Assembly: GCA_026398715.1 (NCBI GenBank)
Contig: JAPLSI010000242.1
Coordinates: 1 to 64,000 of the forward strand
Length of the DNA: 64,000 bases
Direction of reading: 5' to 3'
From: Gammaproteobacteria bacterium
GTDB taxonomy: Bacteria > Pseudomonadota > Gammaproteobacteria > Xanthomonadales > Xanthomonadaceae
Within the stretch, counting starts at the first letter, position 1, and each line of letters begins with the position of its first letter. The notes under the pieces were generated by a model that worked only from the letters and a program-made list of their open reading frames with translations, ran no database searches and was not told the DNA's origin. The position numbers were made by a program, and so were the translations under genes. Shown here piece by piece: positions 26,182 to 35,752 of this stretch.

Positions 26182-27006
26182 TCAGCTGCGCAAGCCCACG
26201 CCCTTGGTCAGCAGGCGCAACGCCAGCCAGGTCAGCGCGGCAACGAAGCCAAGCATCACGGCGTATGCGGTCCAGATCGGCATGTCGATCGCCGACTCGC
26301 CGAGCAAGCCGTACCGGAACGCGTTGACCATGTAGAAGATCGGATTCAGGTGGGTCGCGGTTTCAGCCCATTCGGGCAGTACGCGCACCGAATAGAAGAC
26401 ACCGCCCAGATACGTCAAGGGCGTCAGGATGAAGGTCGGGATGATGGCGATGTCGTCGAACTTCTTCGCGTACACGGCGTTGACGAAACCGGCCAGCGAA
26501 AAGATGGTCGCGCCCAGCAAGACCGTCGTCAGCGTGACGATGGGATGCGGCACGCGCACGTGGGTGAAGAACATCGCAATCACCAGCACGATCGCGCCGA
26601 CCATCAGGCCACGCAATACGCCGCCGGCCACATAACCGCCCAGGATGACCCAGTTCGGCATCGGGCTGACCAGCAGTTCTTCCACGTGGCGGCCGAACTT
26701 GGCGCCGAAGAAACTCGAGCTGATGTTGCCGTAGGCGTTCTGGATGACCGACATCATCACCAGGCCCGGCACGATGAAATCCATGTAGCTGAAGCCGCCC
26801 ATGTCGCCGATGCGCGAGCCGATCAGGCTGCCGAAGATCAGGAAGTACAGCGTCATCGTGATCGCCGGCGGCACCAGCGTCTGGCCCCAGATGCGCAGGA
26901 TGCGGGCGATCTCGCGGCGGGCGATGGTCTTGATGGCGACCAGGTTGGGATGGGCCACGCGCACCAGCGGTTGCGCCTGGGCCACGTGTGATTCGGGCAG
27001 GTTCAT
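26182..27006 (-). CDS. ABC-2 type transporter permease (YadH-like)
   Basis: The 274-residue protein has six hydrophobic segments and the ABC-2 permease pattern: ITMTLYFLIFGSLIG in helix 1, FGRHVEELLVSPMPNWVILGG in the conserved cytoplasmic coupling region, and TPLTYLGGVFYSV before the last helices. It overlaps the ATPase gene by four bases and completes a one-permease, one-ATPase exporter of the YadG/YadH type. Substrates of this type are often polysaccharides, lipids or drugs; none is indicated here. Confidence 0.9.
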   Translation of the reverse strand: MNLPESHVAQAQPLVRVAHPNLVAIKTIARREIARILRIWGQTLVPPAITMTLYFLIFGSLIGSRIGDMGGFSYMDFIVPGLVMMSVIQNAYGNISSSFFGAKFGRHVEELLVSPMPNWVILGGYVAGGVLRGLMVGAIVLVIAMFFTHVRVPHPIVTLTTVLLGATIFSLAGFVNAVYAKKFDDIAIIPTFILTPLTYLGGVFYSVRVLPEWAETATHLNPIFYMVNAFRYGLLGESAIDMPIWTAYAVMLGFVAALTWLALRLLTKGVGLRS

Positions 27007-27953
27007 GCGGTCGCTCCGGCGACGGGCGCCTTGTTGTTGTCGCCGGTCAGTCGCACGAACAACTCTTCCAGGCGATTGGATTGCGTGCGCATCGAGCGCA
27101 CCCGGATGCCGGCATGGCTCAAGGCCTCGAACACGTGGTTCAAGTCCATGCTGCGCGGCATTTCCAGGGTAAGGGTGTGGTCATTGGGCGCCTCGAACAG
27201 GACGCCGGAGATGTGCGGCAATTCCGCCGGCAACTTGCCTTCGATGTCGAACACGAAACCTTCCACGTCGAGTTTGGACAACAGCAACTTCATCGGGCCC
27301 TGCTCGATGATCTGGCCCTTGTCGATGATGGCCAGGTTGCGGCACAGGCTTTCGGCTTCTTCCAGGTAGTGCGTGGTCAGGATGACGGTGGTGCCGGCAG
27401 CGTTGACCTCGCGCAGCGTCTTCCACATGCCGCGACGGATCTCGATGTCCACGCCGGCAGTGGGTTCGTCCAGTATCAGCAGGCGCGGGCGGGTCATCAT
27501 GGCGCGGGCGATCATCAGCCGGCGCTTCATGCCGCCCGACAGGGTGCGGCTCATCATCTGCGCCTTCGGCCACAGCTGCGCGGCTTTCAATTCTTCTTCC
27601 GCGCGCACCAGCGCCTGCGCCCGCGGCATGCCGTAGAAGCCCGCGTAGTTGACCAGGATGTCGAGCGGTTTCTCGAACATGTTGAAGTTCACTTCCTGCG
27701 GCACCAGGCCGATCAGGCGCATGGCGGCGGACCGTTGCGCGGCGATGTCCACGCCGAACACCTTCACGCTGCCGCTGCTGGAGTTGACCAGGGAACTGAC
27801 CACGCCGATCAGGCTCGACTTGCCGGCGCCATTGGGGCCGAGCAGGGCGAAGAAGTCGCCGGGCATCACCGACAGCGACACGCCCTTCAGCGCCTCGACG
27901 CCGTTGTCGTAGGTCTTGCGCAGGTTGTCCACTTGCAGGGCGGGGGTGTTCAT
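27003..27953 (-). CDS. ABC transporter ATP-binding protein (YadG-like)
   Basis: The 316-residue ATPase has Walker A LLGPNGAGKSS (about residues 38-48), signature SRTLSGGMKRRLMIARAMM, Walker B LLILDEPTAGVD and the switch TTHYLEEAE. A C-terminal regulatory extension of about 80 residues follows. The frame is open upstream of the ATG at 27953, but the family begins MNTPALQVDNLRKTY. A perfect minus-strand TATAAT at 28003-28008 lies about 50 bases upstream, probably the operon's -10. The gene pairs with the YadH-like permease. Confidence 0.93.
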   Translation of the reverse strand: MNTPALQVDNLRKTYDNGVEALKGVSLSVMPGDFFALLGPNGAGKSSLIGVVSSLVNSSSGSVKVFGVDIAAQRSAAMRLIGLVPQEVNFNMFEKPLDILVNYAGFYGMPRAQALVRAEEELKAAQLWPKAQMMSRTLSGGMKRRLMIARAMMTRPRLLILDEPTAGVDIEIRRGMWKTLREVNAAGTTVILTTHYLEEAESLCRNLAIIDKGQIIEQGPMKLLLSKLDVEGFVFDIEGKLPAELPHISGVLFEAPNDHTLTLEMPRSMDLNHVFEALSHAGIRVRSMRTQSNRLEELFVRLTGDNNKAPVAGATA

Positions 27954-28002
27954 CCAGGCTCCAATGACATGGCGATCACGGCACGTGCCGCGATAGCCGT
28001 TT

Positions 28003-28008
28003 ATTATA
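28003..28008 (-). promoter_or_regulatory. Probable -10 element of the YadGH-like ABC operon
   Basis: The minus strand reads TATAAT here, in an AT-rich patch (CCTATAATAAACGG) within GC-rich DNA and about 50 bases before the ATPase start. No convincing -35 was found. Confidence 0.45.
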
Positions 28009-28038
28009 GGCGTTTGCGCTGTAGCCCCCGGAGCTTTC

Positions 28039-28788
28039 GTGGCCAACCATTTCCCGTTGCGGCTGATCGGCAGCCGCATGCTCGCGCCGAGCGTTCGCCA
28101 CCTCGAATTCGCGCGGGACGACGGGCTGCCGCTCGATTTCATCCCGGGCCAGTTCATCCAGGTGCACTTCAACTATCCCGACGGCACCGCGACCAAGCGC
28201 AGCTACTCGCTGGCCACCATGCACGACCACGCGCTGGGGCCCGGGGATTCGGTCGAGATCGCCGTCAGCTACGTGGCCGGCGGCGCGGCGACGGCCTTGT
28301 TCACCGCGCTCGATGAAGGCCAGCAGATCCAGGCCAGCGGCCCGTATGGGCGCTTCTGCCTGGGCGCCGGGGACAACAATGCCCGCTACATCCTGATCGG
28401 CACCGGCACCGGCGTCACGCCTTACCGGGCGATGCTGCCGCAGCTCGCGCAGATGATGGCGACGCGCGATGTGCAGGTGGTGTTGCTGTTCGGCGCCCGC
28501 ACGCCGGCCGAACTGATCTACGGCGAGGACTTCTACGCGTTCGCCCAGGCCCATCCGGGCTTCCGCTTCGTGCCCTGCTTCAGCCGCGAGCTTCCCGCCG
28601 ATGCGCATGCCGACGTGCGCAGCGGCTATGTGCAGGACGCCCTGGCGGAATTCGCGCCCGATGCCGCCGGCGACATCGCCTACCTGTGCGGCAACCCGAA
28701 CATGGTCGATGCCACGTTCGAGGCGCTCAAGCTCGCCGGCCTGCCCGTGCCGCATATCCGCCGCGAAAAGTACGTCAGCAGCAAGTAA
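28039..28788 (+). CDS. Ferredoxin--NADP+ reductase-like flavoprotein
   Basis: The 249-residue protein has a single FNR-type module. The FAD-binding motif KRSYSLA lies near residues 54-60, the phosphate-binding GTGTGVTPYRAML near 121-133, and a CGNPNMVDATFEAL nicotinamide-region motif near 215-228. It ends REKYVSSK, where many members have an aromatic terminus. It exchanges electrons between NADPH and ferredoxin or flavodoxin. It starts with GTG at 28039. It is a single gene on the plus strand, divergent from the ABC operon. Confidence 0.85.
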   Translation: MANHFPLRLIGSRMLAPSVRHLEFARDDGLPLDFIPGQFIQVHFNYPDGTATKRSYSLATMHDHALGPGDSVEIAVSYVAGGAATALFTALDEGQQIQASGPYGRFCLGAGDNNARYILIGTGTGVTPYRAMLPQLAQMMATRDVQVVLLFGARTPAELIYGEDFYAFAQAHPGFRFVPCFSRELPADAHADVRSGYVQDALAEFAPDAAGDIAYLCGNPNMVDATFEALKLAGLPVPHIRREKYVSSK

Positions 28789-28836
28789 GCCGGAGCCCTC
28801 GCGGTCGCCCTTGCGCCGACCCGCCTGTAAAGGACG

Positions 28837-28887
28837 CTTGACAGTCAGCGACGGCTTCACTATCTTGCCTGTCAAGTGTCCTTGACA
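28837..28887 (+). promoter_or_regulatory. Sigma70-type promoter with overlapping inverted-repeat operator for the membrane protein/XRE operon
   Basis: TTGACA (28838-28843), a 17-base spacer and TATCTT (28861-28866) form a strong promoter. Immediately downstream TGTCAAG-TGTC-CTTGACA (28870-28887) is a perfect 7-bp inverted repeat with a 4-base spacer. The same CTTGACA heptamer also covers the -35 (28837-28843). The three half-sites suggest autoregulation by the XRE protein encoded second in the operon. Confidence 0.65.
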
Positions 28888-28894
28888 GGTTGCC

Positions 28895-29497
28895 ATGACC
28901 ACCTCCTATTCGCTCCCCTCCTGCCGTCGCAAGGCCCTGCTGTTCCTCGGCCTGGGCGTAGTCATCCTGGCCATGGCCTTCCTCGCCCATGTCGCGGCCT
29001 TGCCGATTGGCGACCACGTCCTCGGCGTCCTGGCCGGCTTCGGGGTGGGCTCGATATTCAGTGCGGTGCTGCTGTGGTTCATGCCCGACGCGGGCGGCGG
29101 CGGGACCAAGGCGCTGACGCGGCGCTACTACCGCGAATTCGTTCCCGCCATGGCCGGCTACATCGCGGTGATGCTGGTCTGGAAGAAACTGCTCAACTGG
29201 GTCGAATTGCCCGCACTGCGTGTTCTGGTGGCGCTGCTGCCGGCCCTGCTGATCGTCTGGATCATGCGCGCCTTCGTTCGCTACGTGAGCGCCACGGACG
29301 AATTGCAGCGACGCATCGAGCTGGAATCGGGCGCGGTGGCCGGGCTGGTGGTGAGCGCCGTCTACATGGCCGCCGGTTTCCTGCAGACCGCCAACCTCAT
29401 CGACGTGCCCTCGAAAGTCGCGATGCTGTGGGTGTTCCCGATGTTGTGCTTCACGTACGGCATCGCCAAAGTATTCGTAGCGCGGCGCTACTCGTGA
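28895..29497 (+). CDS. Four- to five-helix membrane protein, unknown function
   Basis: The 200-residue protein has hydrophobic helices near residues 14-34, 42-62, 86-103, 108-125, 148-165 and 175-192, short loops and no enzymatic motif. I do not recognise a named family, but the architecture of a small multi-pass protein translated with a short XRE regulator is common. Its stop overlaps the GTG start of the regulator by four bases (GTGA). The operon has its own strong promoter with an inverted repeat. A stress-responsive or toxin-like membrane role is possible but not shown. Confidence 0.65.
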   Translation: MTTSYSLPSCRRKALLFLGLGVVILAMAFLAHVAALPIGDHVLGVLAGFGVGSIFSAVLLWFMPDAGGGGTKALTRRYYREFVPAMAGYIAVMLVWKKLLNWVELPALRVLVALLPALLIVWIMRAFVRYVSATDELQRRIELESGAVAGLVVSAVYMAAGFLQTANLIDVPSKVAMLWVFPMLCFTYGIAKVFVARRYS

Positions 29498-29691
29498 ACA
29501 ACCGGCTGCGCGAATTGCGAGAGACGCGGGGCTGGTCGCAAGGCGAGCTGGCCGAACACCTGATGGTGTCGCGCCAGACCGTCAACGCGCTGGAAACGGG
29601 CAAGTACGACCCGAGCCTGCCGCTGGCATTCAAGATTGCGCGCATGTTCGAGCTGAGCATCGAATCCATCTTCATCGACGAGGCCCACTGA
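29494..29691 (+). CDS. Short XRE-family (helix-turn-helix) transcriptional regulator
   Basis: The 65-residue protein is little more than an HTH_3 domain: RLRELRETRGWSQGELAEHL, then MVSRQTVNALETGKYDPSL with the recognition helix SRQTVNALE, and a C-terminal FKIARMFELSIESIF helix. It starts with GTG overlapping the membrane-protein stop. Proteins of this kind (YozG/Cro-like) usually repress their own operon, here probably through the TGTCAAG/CTTGACA repeat upstream. It has no ligand domain. Confidence 0.85.
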   Translation: MNNRLRELRETRGWSQGELAEHLMVSRQTVNALETGKYDPSLPLAFKIARMFELSIESIFIDEAH

Positions 29692-29741
29692 TATCCCATG
29701 AAACTTCTTTCCCACCGATCCACGCTGCAGGAATTGTCGTC

Positions 29742-31320
29742 ATGAACCGGAAGACCCGATTGATCGTCGCCGTGGCGCTGTTGCTGGCGCTGTTCGGCTA
29801 CCGCCAGTACAAGGATCGCGAACAGGTAGTGGCCAAGGCCACGCCAAGCTCGCCCGCCGCACAGGCCAAGGCCGACGCGGCCGCCAGCAATGCGGCCCCC
29901 GCCATCACGCGCCGCCTCGGCTCGCTGGCGTTTACACCCTGCACGCTGGCGCCGGACTTCGGCACCGACCGCCTCGGTGGAAGCGCTGTGCAGCAAGTTG
30001 CAGGTGCCCGAAGACCACGCCGCGCCGAACGGCCGCAAGATTTCCCTGGCCATCGCCTGGGTGCCGGCGAAGGGCGAGGCCCTGCCCGACCCGATGTTCA
30101 TGCTCGCCGGTGGGCCCGGCCAGTCGGCGCTGGAATCCTTTCCCAGCATCGCCCCCGCCTTCGCCGACCTGCGCAAGAAGCGCGACATCGTGCTGGTGGA
30201 CCAACGCGGCACCGGCGATTCCAACAAGCTCATCTGCAAGGACGACAAGGGCAAAAGCGCCGTCGTCGAAGATGATGACTACAGCCCGGATGCGGCGCGT
30301 GCGTTCGCCGCACGCTGCGCAGCCAAGCTGGCAGCCACCGCCGACCTGCGCCTGTATTCCACCAGCGACGCCATCCAGGACCTCGACGCGGTGCGCATCG
30401 CCATCGGCGCCGAACAGATCAACCTGATGGGCATCTCCTACGGTACCCGCGTTGCGCAGCAATATGCGGCGCGCTACCCGGCGCATACGCGCACGGTCAC
30501 CATCGACGGCATCGTCCCCAACTCGCTCATCCTCGGCAACGAGCACGCGCGCAACCTCGAGAGCTCGCTCAACAGCCAGTTCGCGCGCTGCACGCAGGAC
30601 AAGGACTGCCTGGCCAAGCTGGGCAATCCCCGCGAACGCCTGAATGCATTGATGGCCCGCCTGGCCACCGATCCGCCGCTGGTGTCGTATCGCGATGCCA
30701 TCACCGGCGAAGCGAAGCAGGAAAAACTCACGCCCGGGCATATCGCCATGCTGGCACGCATGTTCGCCTACGCCCCGCAGGCGGCCGGCCTGCTGCCGCT
30801 GGAATTGAACGAAGCCGCGCAGGGCCGCCACGAACCGCTGATGGCCCTGGCCGACCTGCTCGGCAGCACGCTGGGCGACCAGATCATGCATGGCATGCAG
30901 TTGTCGGTGATCTGCACCGAGGACGCGAGCGAAATGATCATCGACGAGGCCGACAAGGGCAGCCTGCTCGGCACCAGCATGATCACCGTCCTGCAGGCGC
31001 AGTGCGCCGCATGGCCGAAGGGCAAGCGCCCCGATGGCTTCCGCAAGCCGCTCACCGGCAACGTGCCGGTGCTGATCCTGTCCGGCGAATTCGATCCGGT
31101 GACGCCGCCGCGCTACGGCGATGAAGTCGCGAAGAACCTGCCCAACGGCCGCCACCTCATCCTCCGCGGCCAGGGCCACAACGTGCTGGGGATCGGCTGC
31201 ATGCCGAAACTTTTCGCCAGCTTCGTCGATGGCGCAGACGCGAAGAAACTCGACGCGTCCTGCCTGGACAAAGTTCCGTACGCCAAACCCTTTACCGGCT
31301 TCTACGGCTGGGAGCCCTGA
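29742..31320 (+). pseudogene. TAP-like alpha/beta hydrolase with a frameshift near 29967
   Basis: The N-terminus (membrane or signal helix RLIVAVALLLALFGY from ATG 29742, then LGSLAFTPCTLAP) is in one frame; the rest, from SVEALCSKLQVPEDH on, is in another. The switch fits one extra base around 29967. The joined product would be about 525 residues. The main part has the oxyanion motif AGGPGQSA, DQRGTGDSN, the nucleophile Ser in MGISYGTRVA, the Asp in SGEFDPVTPP and the His in GQGHNVLG, with a TAP-like C-terminal domain, as in secreted tripeptidyl or prolyl aminopeptidases. An ATG at 29890 allows translation of the second frame alone, but without an export signal. The gene precedes the NatAB-like genes by one base. 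Confidence 0.75.
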
Positions 31321-31321
31321 G

Positions 31322-32064
<743 letters not shown>

Positions 32065-32068
<4 letters not shown>

Positions 32069-33234
32069 AGGCGCTATGGACTGTTTGCATGAAGGAACTG
32101 GTGGACCTGTTCCGCGACCGCCGCACCATGATGGTGTCGTTGTTGATGGGTCCGCTGCTGATGCCGGCCTTGATCCTGGGCATCGGCAAGCTGGCGAGCG
32201 ACCGCATTTCCACGGCGCTCGAAAAGCCGCTGGAAGTGCCCGTCGTCGGCGCCAGCAACGCGCCCAACCTGGTGGCCTGGCTGGAAGGCCAGAACATCGT
32301 GGTCAAGCCCGCGCCTGCCGATCCCGATGATGCCATCCGCTCGCAACGCGAGGATGTGATCCTGCGCATCGGCGACAAGTTCGGCGAGCAATGGCGTGGC
32401 AGCCTGCCGGCCACGATCGAGATCCTGCATGACAGCTCGCGCGAAGATGCGCAGATCCCGGTCGAGCGCCTGCGTGGGTTGCTCAACAATTATGGGCAGG
32501 GCGTGGGCGCATTGCGATTGATCGCGCGCGGCATCAGCCCGACCACCTCGCAACCCTTGCGCATCAGCGACCGCGACCTGGCCACGCCGGAAGCGCGGCG
32601 CGGACAGGCGCTGGCTTTCCTGCCCTACATCCTGATCCTCACCACCTTCATTGGTGGCGCGGGCCTGGTGATCGACGCGACGGCGGGCGAGCGCGAGCGC
32701 AATTCACTCGAACCGCTGCTGGCTACGCCAGCCAAGCGATCGACCATCATGAGCGGCAAGATCGCCGCGGCCTGCCTGTTCGGATTGCTGAGCCTGGTGC
32801 TGACCCTGGTGATGTTCAAGCTCAGCTTCCAGTTCGCGCCGAGCCTGGGCATCAAGCTGGACGTGTCGGTGTGGTCGTTGATTCGCATCGCGGTGGTGTT
32901 GGTGCCGATGCTGATGATCAGCACCTGCCTGCTGACTTTCATCTCCGCCGGCGTGAAAAGCGTCAAGGAAGCGCAGAGCTACATGAGCGTGCTGATGCTG
33001 TTGCCAATGCTGCCGACCATCATCCTGATGGTGAACCCGGTGAAGAACCAGTTGTGGATGATGACCGTGCCCTTCCTGGCGCAGAACCAGATGATCCTCA
33101 AGCTGGTGCGCAGCGAGAACATCTCGGCCAACGAATGGCTGGCCTACCTGGGTGCGGGCTTTGCCGCCGCAGCCGTGTTGTGGTGGCTGGCCTCGCGCCG
33201 CTACCTTGATGAAAGGTTGGCGATCTCCGCCTGA
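32065..33234 (+). CDS. ABC transporter permease (NatB-like)
   Basis: The 389-residue permease has an N-terminal helix (MVSLLMGPLLMPALILGIG, about 30-48), a large extracytoplasmic domain of about 130 residues, and five or six C-terminal helices beginning with FLPYILILTTFIGGAGLVID. The TAGERERNSLEPLLATPAKRS coupling region is a hallmark of NatB/ABC-2 permeases. It overlaps the ATPase by four bases. A perfect-stem terminator follows 25 bases downstream. Confidence 0.9.
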
Positions 33235-33250
33235 TCGTCCACTTGACGCA

Positions 33251-33292
33251 AAAACAAAAAGGCCCGGGAACGATCCCGGGCCTTCTTGTTTC
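33251..33292. terminator. Bidirectional intrinsic terminator
   Basis: AAGGCCCGGG-aacgat-CCCGGGCCTT (33259-33284) is a perfect 10-bp stem. On the minus strand it is followed by TTTTTGTTTTTG (33262-33251 side), a strong tail for the TonB-like gene. On the plus strand CTTGTTT follows natB. It separates two convergent genes. Confidence 0.9.
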
Positions 33293-33306
33293 AGGCGACT
33301 GGATGG

Positions 33307-34311
33307 TTACTGGTTGAAGTCGAAGGTTCGGGTTACCGTCTGCGAGCCGGCGATCGGCTGGAACTTCCAGCGCCGCACCGCAGCCTGCACGTTACGCTCG
33401 AACACGCCACGCGGCCGGGCACTGACGACGTCGATGTTGCTGACACTACCATCGGAGTTGACGGTGAAGGAAACCACGACCTGGCCGGCAGTCTTCGAAC
33501 GCGCAGCATCCGGCGGGTAGGCCGGCTGCGGCGTGCTGATGGGGACCAGTTCGTTGGCGGCGGGGCGCGGCGCGGCAGTTTGCGGGGTGGGCCGCTGTAC
33601 GGGCGGCGCGGCAACGACCGGTTCCGGCGCCGGCGCCTGCTGCTGGGGCGGCGCCTGGGTCGGTGCCGGTTGCGCCGCTGCGGCTTCTGCCTCGCGTTGC
33701 TGCGCGGCGGCGGCGGCGGCCGCCTGCAAGACGCGCGCATCTTCCTGGGCCTTCTTGCGCGCGGCTTCCTCTGCGGCAATTTGTGCGGGCGTGCGGGTAT
33801 CTACCGCCGGCGCCTGTTGCGCGGCCGCGGCCTTGCCTTTGGCGATGGCATCGGCGATGCGGCTCAGCGAAGGCGCCTGCGGGTCGGCTGCCTGGATCAA
33901 CAGGCGCAACCGTTCGGCTTCCAGGAAGTCGGCGCGACCGATCGCTTGCTCGGCAGCGATCACCGCGTACGGCTGCAGATCCATCAGTGCGCTTTCAGCC
34001 GAGGCATCGGGCTTGTCGCTCTTCTTGCGCAGCGCGATGTAGTACTCCATCGCGTTGTTGCCGGCCGGCGAATAGATTCGCTGTTCGCGAAGCGCCTGGC
34101 GTCCACGGGTCTTGAGCTCGTCCGCGCTCAAGGCGGCCAGCGCCGCGGCTTGTTGTTGCGCGGCCTGGCCGACGGCAGCCTCGGCGGCGGCGGCAGCGGC
34201 GGTCGCCGGTGCGGCGGGTTCGGGCTTGTCCGAACACGCGGCGAGCCCCAGCCCCAGGGCCAGGGCGATAGCCCAGCGGAGGGAATTAGTAGGCGCTTTT
34301 GCAGATGACAT
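33307..34311 (-). CDS. Lipoprotein with a C-terminal TonB domain
   Basis: The 334-residue protein begins with a lipoprotein signal ending LGLGLAAC (Cys26) followed by Ser-Asp, not by a plain TonB anchor helix. A helical Ala-rich region and a Pro/Gln-rich linker (about 190-245) follow, and then a TonB C-terminal domain: PQPAYPPDAARSKTAGQVVV, the strand FTVNSDGSVSNIDVVSA and the RRWKFQP helix. The start at 34311 is chosen because the lipobox lies within 26 residues. How a lipid-anchored protein would engage ExbBD is unclear. The residues after Cys do not include the Asp at +2 that retains lipoproteins in the inner membrane. A minus-strand TTGACA lies at 34375-34380. Confidence 0.8.
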   Translation of the reverse strand: MSSAKAPTNSLRWAIALALGLGLAACSDKPEPAAPATAAAAAAEAAVGQAAQQQAAALAALSADELKTRGRQALREQRIYSPAGNNAMEYYIALRKKSDKPDASAESALMDLQPYAVIAAEQAIGRADFLEAERLRLLIQAADPQAPSLSRIADAIAKGKAAAAQQAPAVDTRTPAQIAAEEAARKKAQEDARVLQAAAAAAAQQREAEAAAAQPAPTQAPPQQQAPAPEPVVAAPPVQRPTPQTAAPRPAANELVPISTPQPAYPPDAARSKTAGQVVVSFTVNSDGSVSNIDVVSARPRGVFERNVQAAVRRWKFQPIAGSQTVTRTFDFNQ

Positions 34312-34399
34312 GGGCAGGCTCGCTTGGTGGGAGAAGTGGGGCATGACTTTCAGCACATAAAACTTTGGCCTTTTTGTCAAGACTTTTCCGTTAGCGGCA

Positions 34400-35737
34400 T
34401 CACTTTCCGATACAAAAGCCCGAAAAAATCCTTCCGAGAAGTGTGTCGGCGTCCATCACTCCGGTGATATGACCCAATTCGAGTTGCGCCCGGCGCAATT
34501 CTTCAGCGGCCAGTTCCGCCTGGCTCGAATCCAGGCACGCGCTCGCGCGAGCGAGGCACAGCGCGGCCTGCGACAGTGCTTCCAGGTGTCGCGCGCGCGC
34601 GCTGAAACTGCCACCGCCTTCGCCGCCAGCGAGCTCGCGAAGCTGCGCGCGCAACGAATCGAGGCCCTGCCTAGTACGCGCGGATACGATGAAGTGATCA
34701 ATTTGTACTACACCGCCCGCCTGTGGCCGAAGGTCGGCCTTGTTGTGCAACCAGAGCACGCGCGCGCCTTCAGGAATGTCCCGCGCCAGGTCGACGGGCA
34801 GGTTTTGGTGCGCGTCGGTCTCCAGGACCGCAAGCACCACGTCCGCGCGCTTCAATTCGGCACGCGCGCGGCGGATGCCCTCGGCCTCGATGCTGTCGGG
34901 CGCCTCGCGCAGGCCGGCGGTATCCACCAGCGTCAAAGACACGCCTTCCAGGTCCAGCGTTTCCCGCAACAGGTCGCGCGTAGTGCCGGCGATGTCGCTG
35001 ACGATGGCGCGGTCCTCATCGGCCAGCGCATTCAACAAGGACGACTTGCCGACATTCGGCGCACCGATGATCACCACATGCAGTCCGTCCATCAGTCGCT
35101 TGCCACGACCGGCTTCCCGCAGCAGGTCGGCGAGCGCGTCGCGCGTCGCGCGCAGGCGCTCACCCAGTTCCGGCGCCGCCAGGAAGTCGATGTCCTCGTC
35201 CGGGAAATCCAGCGCGGCCTCGACATACATGCGCAGCTGCGTGAGTTGCTCGACCAGTGAATCGACCCGGCGCGAGAACTCGCCGTCCAGCGACCGACGC
35301 GCCGCGCGCGCGGCGGCCTGGCTGCCGGCGCTGATCAGGTCGGCGACAGCTTCGGCCTGGGCCAGGTCGAGCTTGCCTTCGAGGAAGGCGCGTTCTGTGA
35401 ATTCGCCGGGACGCGCCTGGCGCGCGCCCAGCCTCAGGCAACGCTGCAGCAATTGCCGCAACACCACCGGGCTGCCGTGCGCCTGCAGCTCGACCACGTC
35501 CTCGCCGGTGTAGGACGCCGGCGCGGCGAACCAGATCGCGATGCCGTCGTCGAGGGTGTTGCCGTCGTCGTCGTGGAACCGCGCATGCACGGCCTGGCGC
35601 GCGCGCAAGCGGCGCGCGCAAATCTTTTCAGCGATCGCGCGCGACGCCGGTCCGGACAAGCGCACGATACCCACGCCACCGGCGCCTTGCGCGGTGGCGA
35701 TTGCTGCGATGGTGTCGCGACCTTCCCTGGCAGGCAT
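34400..35737 (-). CDS. mnmE: tRNA uridine-5-carboxymethylaminomethyl(34) synthesis GTPase MnmE
   Basis: MnmE, with MnmG, modifies the wobble uridine of several tRNAs. The 445-residue protein has the N-terminal folate-binding domain (DTIAAIATAQGAGGVGIVRL), the GTPase motifs G1 GAPNVGKSS, G3 DTAGL and G4 NKAD, and the invariant C-terminal FCIGK with the essential Cys. It follows yidC by 15 bases in the rpmH-rnpA-yidC-mnmE order of gammaproteobacterial origins. The ATG at 35737 gives the normal N-terminus. Confidence 0.97.
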   Translation of the reverse strand: MPAREGRDTIAAIATAQGAGGVGIVRLSGPASRAIAEKICARRLRARQAVHARFHDDDGNTLDDGIAIWFAAPASYTGEDVVELQAHGSPVVLRQLLQRCLRLGARQARPGEFTERAFLEGKLDLAQAEAVADLISAGSQAAARAARRSLDGEFSRRVDSLVEQLTQLRMYVEAALDFPDEDIDFLAAPELGERLRATRDALADLLREAGRGKRLMDGLHVVIIGAPNVGKSSLLNALADEDRAIVSDIAGTTRDLLRETLDLEGVSLTLVDTAGLREAPDSIEAEGIRRARAELKRADVVLAVLETDAHQNLPVDLARDIPEGARVLWLHNKADLRPQAGGVVQIDHFIVSARTRQGLDSLRAQLRELAGGEGGGSFSARARHLEALSQAALCLARASACLDSSQAELAAEELRRAQLELGHITGVMDADTLLGRIFSGFCIGK

Positions 35738-35752
35738 GGTCCGCGCGAAGGA

